Assembly (NCBI GenBank): GCA_003534175.1
Contig: DPFD01000208.1
Span: 15,475 to 22,375 of the forward strand
Length of the DNA: 6,901 bases
Reading direction: 5' to 3'
Origin: Chitinophagaceae bacterium
GTDB lineage: Bacteria > Bacteroidota > Bacteroidia > Chitinophagales > Chitinophagaceae
Positions 5,424-6,901 of the stretch are shown here, piece by piece. The translations under genes were made by a program, and so were the position numbers. The notes under the pieces were generated by a model. The model worked only from the letters and a program-made list of their open reading frames with translations, ran no database searches and was not told the DNA's origin. Positions within the stretch are counted from its first letter, which is position 1. Every line of letters begins with the position of its first letter.

Positions 5424-6437
5424 ATGCGTGTATTGATAGCGTTATTGATGATTGCAGTGGTTGCAACTGGATGTAGTGATGGTTTCACCAGCGGACCGGG
5501 AGGATTGAAATATAAAATTGTAAAGGAAGGATCCGGAGAGCCAATTAAAAACGGCCAGTATATTGAAGTGGATATGGTGCAGTATCTGCAAACCGATTCC
5601 AAAGACTCTGTGCTCAGGCGCAACCCTGAAATGATTCCTTACATTGAACTGGTTGATTCAACCATGATGGAAAAGGATTTTTATAACATCATGATACAAC
5701 TGCGCAAAGGGGATAGTGTGAATATTAAAATCATTACCGACTCTGCCTTCAAACAAAACATGAGTGAGATGCCTCCGTTTATGAAACGCGGACAGCACCT
5801 GGTAACAGCCATCCGTGTAAAAGACATTCATGCTACCGAAGCTGCAGCCAACGAGGCCCGTTCAAAATATTTCGCGCTGGCACAGGAGGGCGGACTGAAA
5901 AAGTTTGAAGAACAAAAGCAAAAAGATGAGCAAATCCTGCAGGATTATTTTACTCAAAACAAACTGAAGCCCACCAAAACGCCATTGGGAATGTATGTTG
6001 ATATTCTGGAGCCCGGAACAGGCGCTATGATTGATACCAGCGTGGTTGTAAAAGTGAATTATACCGGTAAGAACATGAAAGGAGTAACCTTCGATAGCAA
6101 TGTGGATCCCGCATTCGGCCATGTAGAACCCTTCCTGGTAAACATGACTCAGGATCCCAGTTTAGGCTTGGGCGTAATTCCCGGCTGGACAGAAGGTTTG
6201 AAGTTTTTGAATAAGGGAGCGAAAGCCAGATTCTATATTCCATCAGCACTGGCATACCGCGACCAGCAACAGGGAGAACACATCGAACCCAATTCAATCC
6301 TGATATTCGACATTGAAGTGCTCGACATCCTCAATAAAGAACAAGGCCGTAAGGCACAGGATGAAATGGTGAAAAAAGTAATGGAGAAAGCCCAGTTGAA
6401 GGATGTGCAGATACAGGCCAATCCTTCCGGACAATAA
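5424..6437 (+). CDS. Two-domain FKBP-type peptidyl-prolyl cis-trans isomerase lipoprotein
   Basis: The 337-residue protein starts with a lipoprotein signal: MR, hydrophobic 3-15, then ATGC with acylated Cys17. This predicts anchoring to the outer or inner membrane on the periplasmic side. Residues 28-135 form an FKBP-like N-terminal domain lacking the active-site pattern. A charged helical linker (about 137-182, rich in E/K/Q) leads to the catalytic domain at about 187-302. Catalytic-site residues are present: Tyr213 (NYTG), Phe223-Asp224 (TFDS), Phe237, Val251-Ile252 and Trp255 (VIPGW), Tyr278 (LAY) and Phe295 (LIFDIEVL). The residue equivalent to FKBP12 His87 is not obvious. A lysine/glutamine-rich tail follows. 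Role: folding of envelope proteins. It may share a transcript with the nrnA-like gene; a poor -7-like TAACTTTT at 5414-5421 is too near the start codon to be convincing. The coding region ends 27 bases from convergent folP. Confidence 0.88.
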   Translation: MRVLIALLMIAVVATGCSDGFTSGPGGLKYKIVKEGSGEPIKNGQYIEVDMVQYLQTDSKDSVLRRNPEMIPYIELVDSTMMEKDFYNIMIQLRKGDSVNIKIITDSAFKQNMSEMPPFMKRGQHLVTAIRVKDIHATEAAANEARSKYFALAQEGGLKKFEEQKQKDEQILQDYFTQNKLKPTKTPLGMYVDILEPGTGAMIDTSVVVKVNYTGKNMKGVTFDSNVDPAFGHVEPFLVNMTQDPSLGLGVIPGWTEGLKFLNKGAKARFYIPSALAYRDQQQGEHIEPNSILIFDIEVLDILNKEQGRKAQDEMVKKVMEKAQLKDVQIQANPSGQ

Positions 6438-6464
6438 ATAATAAAATTACCAACAACAGGTTGA

Positions 6465-6901
6465 TTAGCCTGTGGAGTGTTTACCAAGTGCCTGCACCAG
6501 TTGAACAGCTTCACAGGCTTCTTTTACGTCATGCACCCTCAGAACCTGCGCTCCGTGCAACAGAGCAATGGTATTCAAAACTGTAGTGCCGTTCAGGGCG
6601 TCTACCGGAAGAATGCCGAGGGTTTTACAAATCATACTTTTTCTGGATAAGCCGGCAACAATGGGTTTTTGCAGCACGGAGAATGCGCTCAGCTGGCGCA
6701 GCAGGGTGAAGTTGTGTTCGGTGGTTTTACCAAAACCAAAACCAGGATCCACCCATATATCATGAATACCGGCCTCGGTACAGGCAACTATTTTATCCGC
6801 CAGCCAGCGGATAACCTCAGCGGTAACATCCGTATATGCCGGTTGTGCCTGCATGGTTTCGGGGGTGCCTTGCATGTGCATCAGTAAGTACGGTACGCGC
6901 A
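6465..6901 (-). CDS. folP: Dihydropteroate synthase, C-terminal part (N-terminus beyond window edge)
   Basis: The gene enters from the right edge and ends at the TAA at 6467-6465; 144 codons are visible. The reading frame stays open to the edge (RVPYLLMHMQGTP), and PYLLMHMQGTP is internal DHPS sequence, so the ATG at 6881 is not the start. Motifs: MHMQGTPETMQ; the pterin/pABA-site DPGFGFGK (codons at 6749-6726), SRKSM (from 6647) and the final RVHDV (6539-6525). The enzyme condenses p-aminobenzoate with 6-hydroxymethyl-7,8-dihydropterin diphosphate to make dihydropteroate in folate synthesis and is the target of sulfonamides. The binding motifs shown are ordinary, and the early pterin-binding motifs lie outside the window. 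The gene is convergent with the FKBP lipoprotein and has no clear intrinsic terminator. Confidence 0.96.
   Translation of the reverse strand, partial: RVPYLLMHMQGTPETMQAQPAYTDVTAEVIRWLADKIVACTEAGIHDIWVDPGFGFGKTTEHNFTLLRQLSAFSVLQKPIVAGLSRKSMICKTLGILPVDALNGTTVLNTIALLHGAQVLRVHDVKEACEAVQLVQALGKHSTG

Noticed and set aside
6456..6473. Stem ACAGG/CCTGT between the convergent FKBP and folP genes, as a bidirectional terminator
   Set aside because: The stem is only 5 bp with an 8-base loop, overlaps the folP stop codon, and has no adjoining T-run on either strand.

Overview
The window looks like a chromosomal stretch of a Bacteroidota bacterium; class and genus cannot be fixed from the sequence. Three things suggest this. 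The promoters that can be recognised carry the Bacteroidota -7 element TAnnTTTG and lie very close to their start codons. The start codons lack Shine-Dalgarno sequences at normal spacing. The gene content fits the phylum: a DUF3276 PUR-like protein, a secreted M16 peptidase, an FKBP lipoprotein and an NrnA-type DHH phosphoesterase. No rRNA, tRNA, CRISPR array, insertion sequence or phage gene was seen.

Layout. Positions 1-1094 (minus) hold the N-terminal 364 residues of a secreted M16 zinc peptidase that runs off the left edge. Positions 1294-1581 (minus) encode a small DUF3276/PUR-like nucleic-acid-binding protein. A 385-base stretch without a convincing gene follows; it holds a possible leader hairpin for the DUF3276 gene and the promoter of the next operon. 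Positions 1967-3568 (plus) are a compact, AT-rich four-gene operon: DUF2975 membrane protein, YozG-like Cro/C1 regulator, VOC/glyoxalase-fold protein and DUF1801 protein. Its genes are separated by 3 and 25 bases and then overlap as ATGA. Positions 3755-4171 (minus) are ndk with a clear intrinsic terminator. Divergent from it, 4335-5354 (plus) is an nrnA-like nanoRNase/pAp phosphatase, followed by 5424-6437 (plus), a two-domain FKBP-type prolyl isomerase lipoprotein. Convergent with that, 6465 to the right edge (minus) is the C-terminal part of folP, dihydropteroate synthase.

How the genes relate. The flanks are housekeeping: nucleotide balance (ndk), nanoRNA/pAp turnover (nrnA), envelope protein folding (FKBP), folate synthesis (folP) and envelope proteolysis (M16). 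They are transcribed in several directions and do not form one pathway. The 1967-3568 operon is the only accessory-looking part. It pairs a four-helix membrane protein with a small DNA-binding protein, and its promoter is flanked by a palindrome and a 10-base direct repeat, so it may be autoregulated. This is the best candidate here for something uncharacterised. The families themselves are known, and nothing in the sequence proves a new system.
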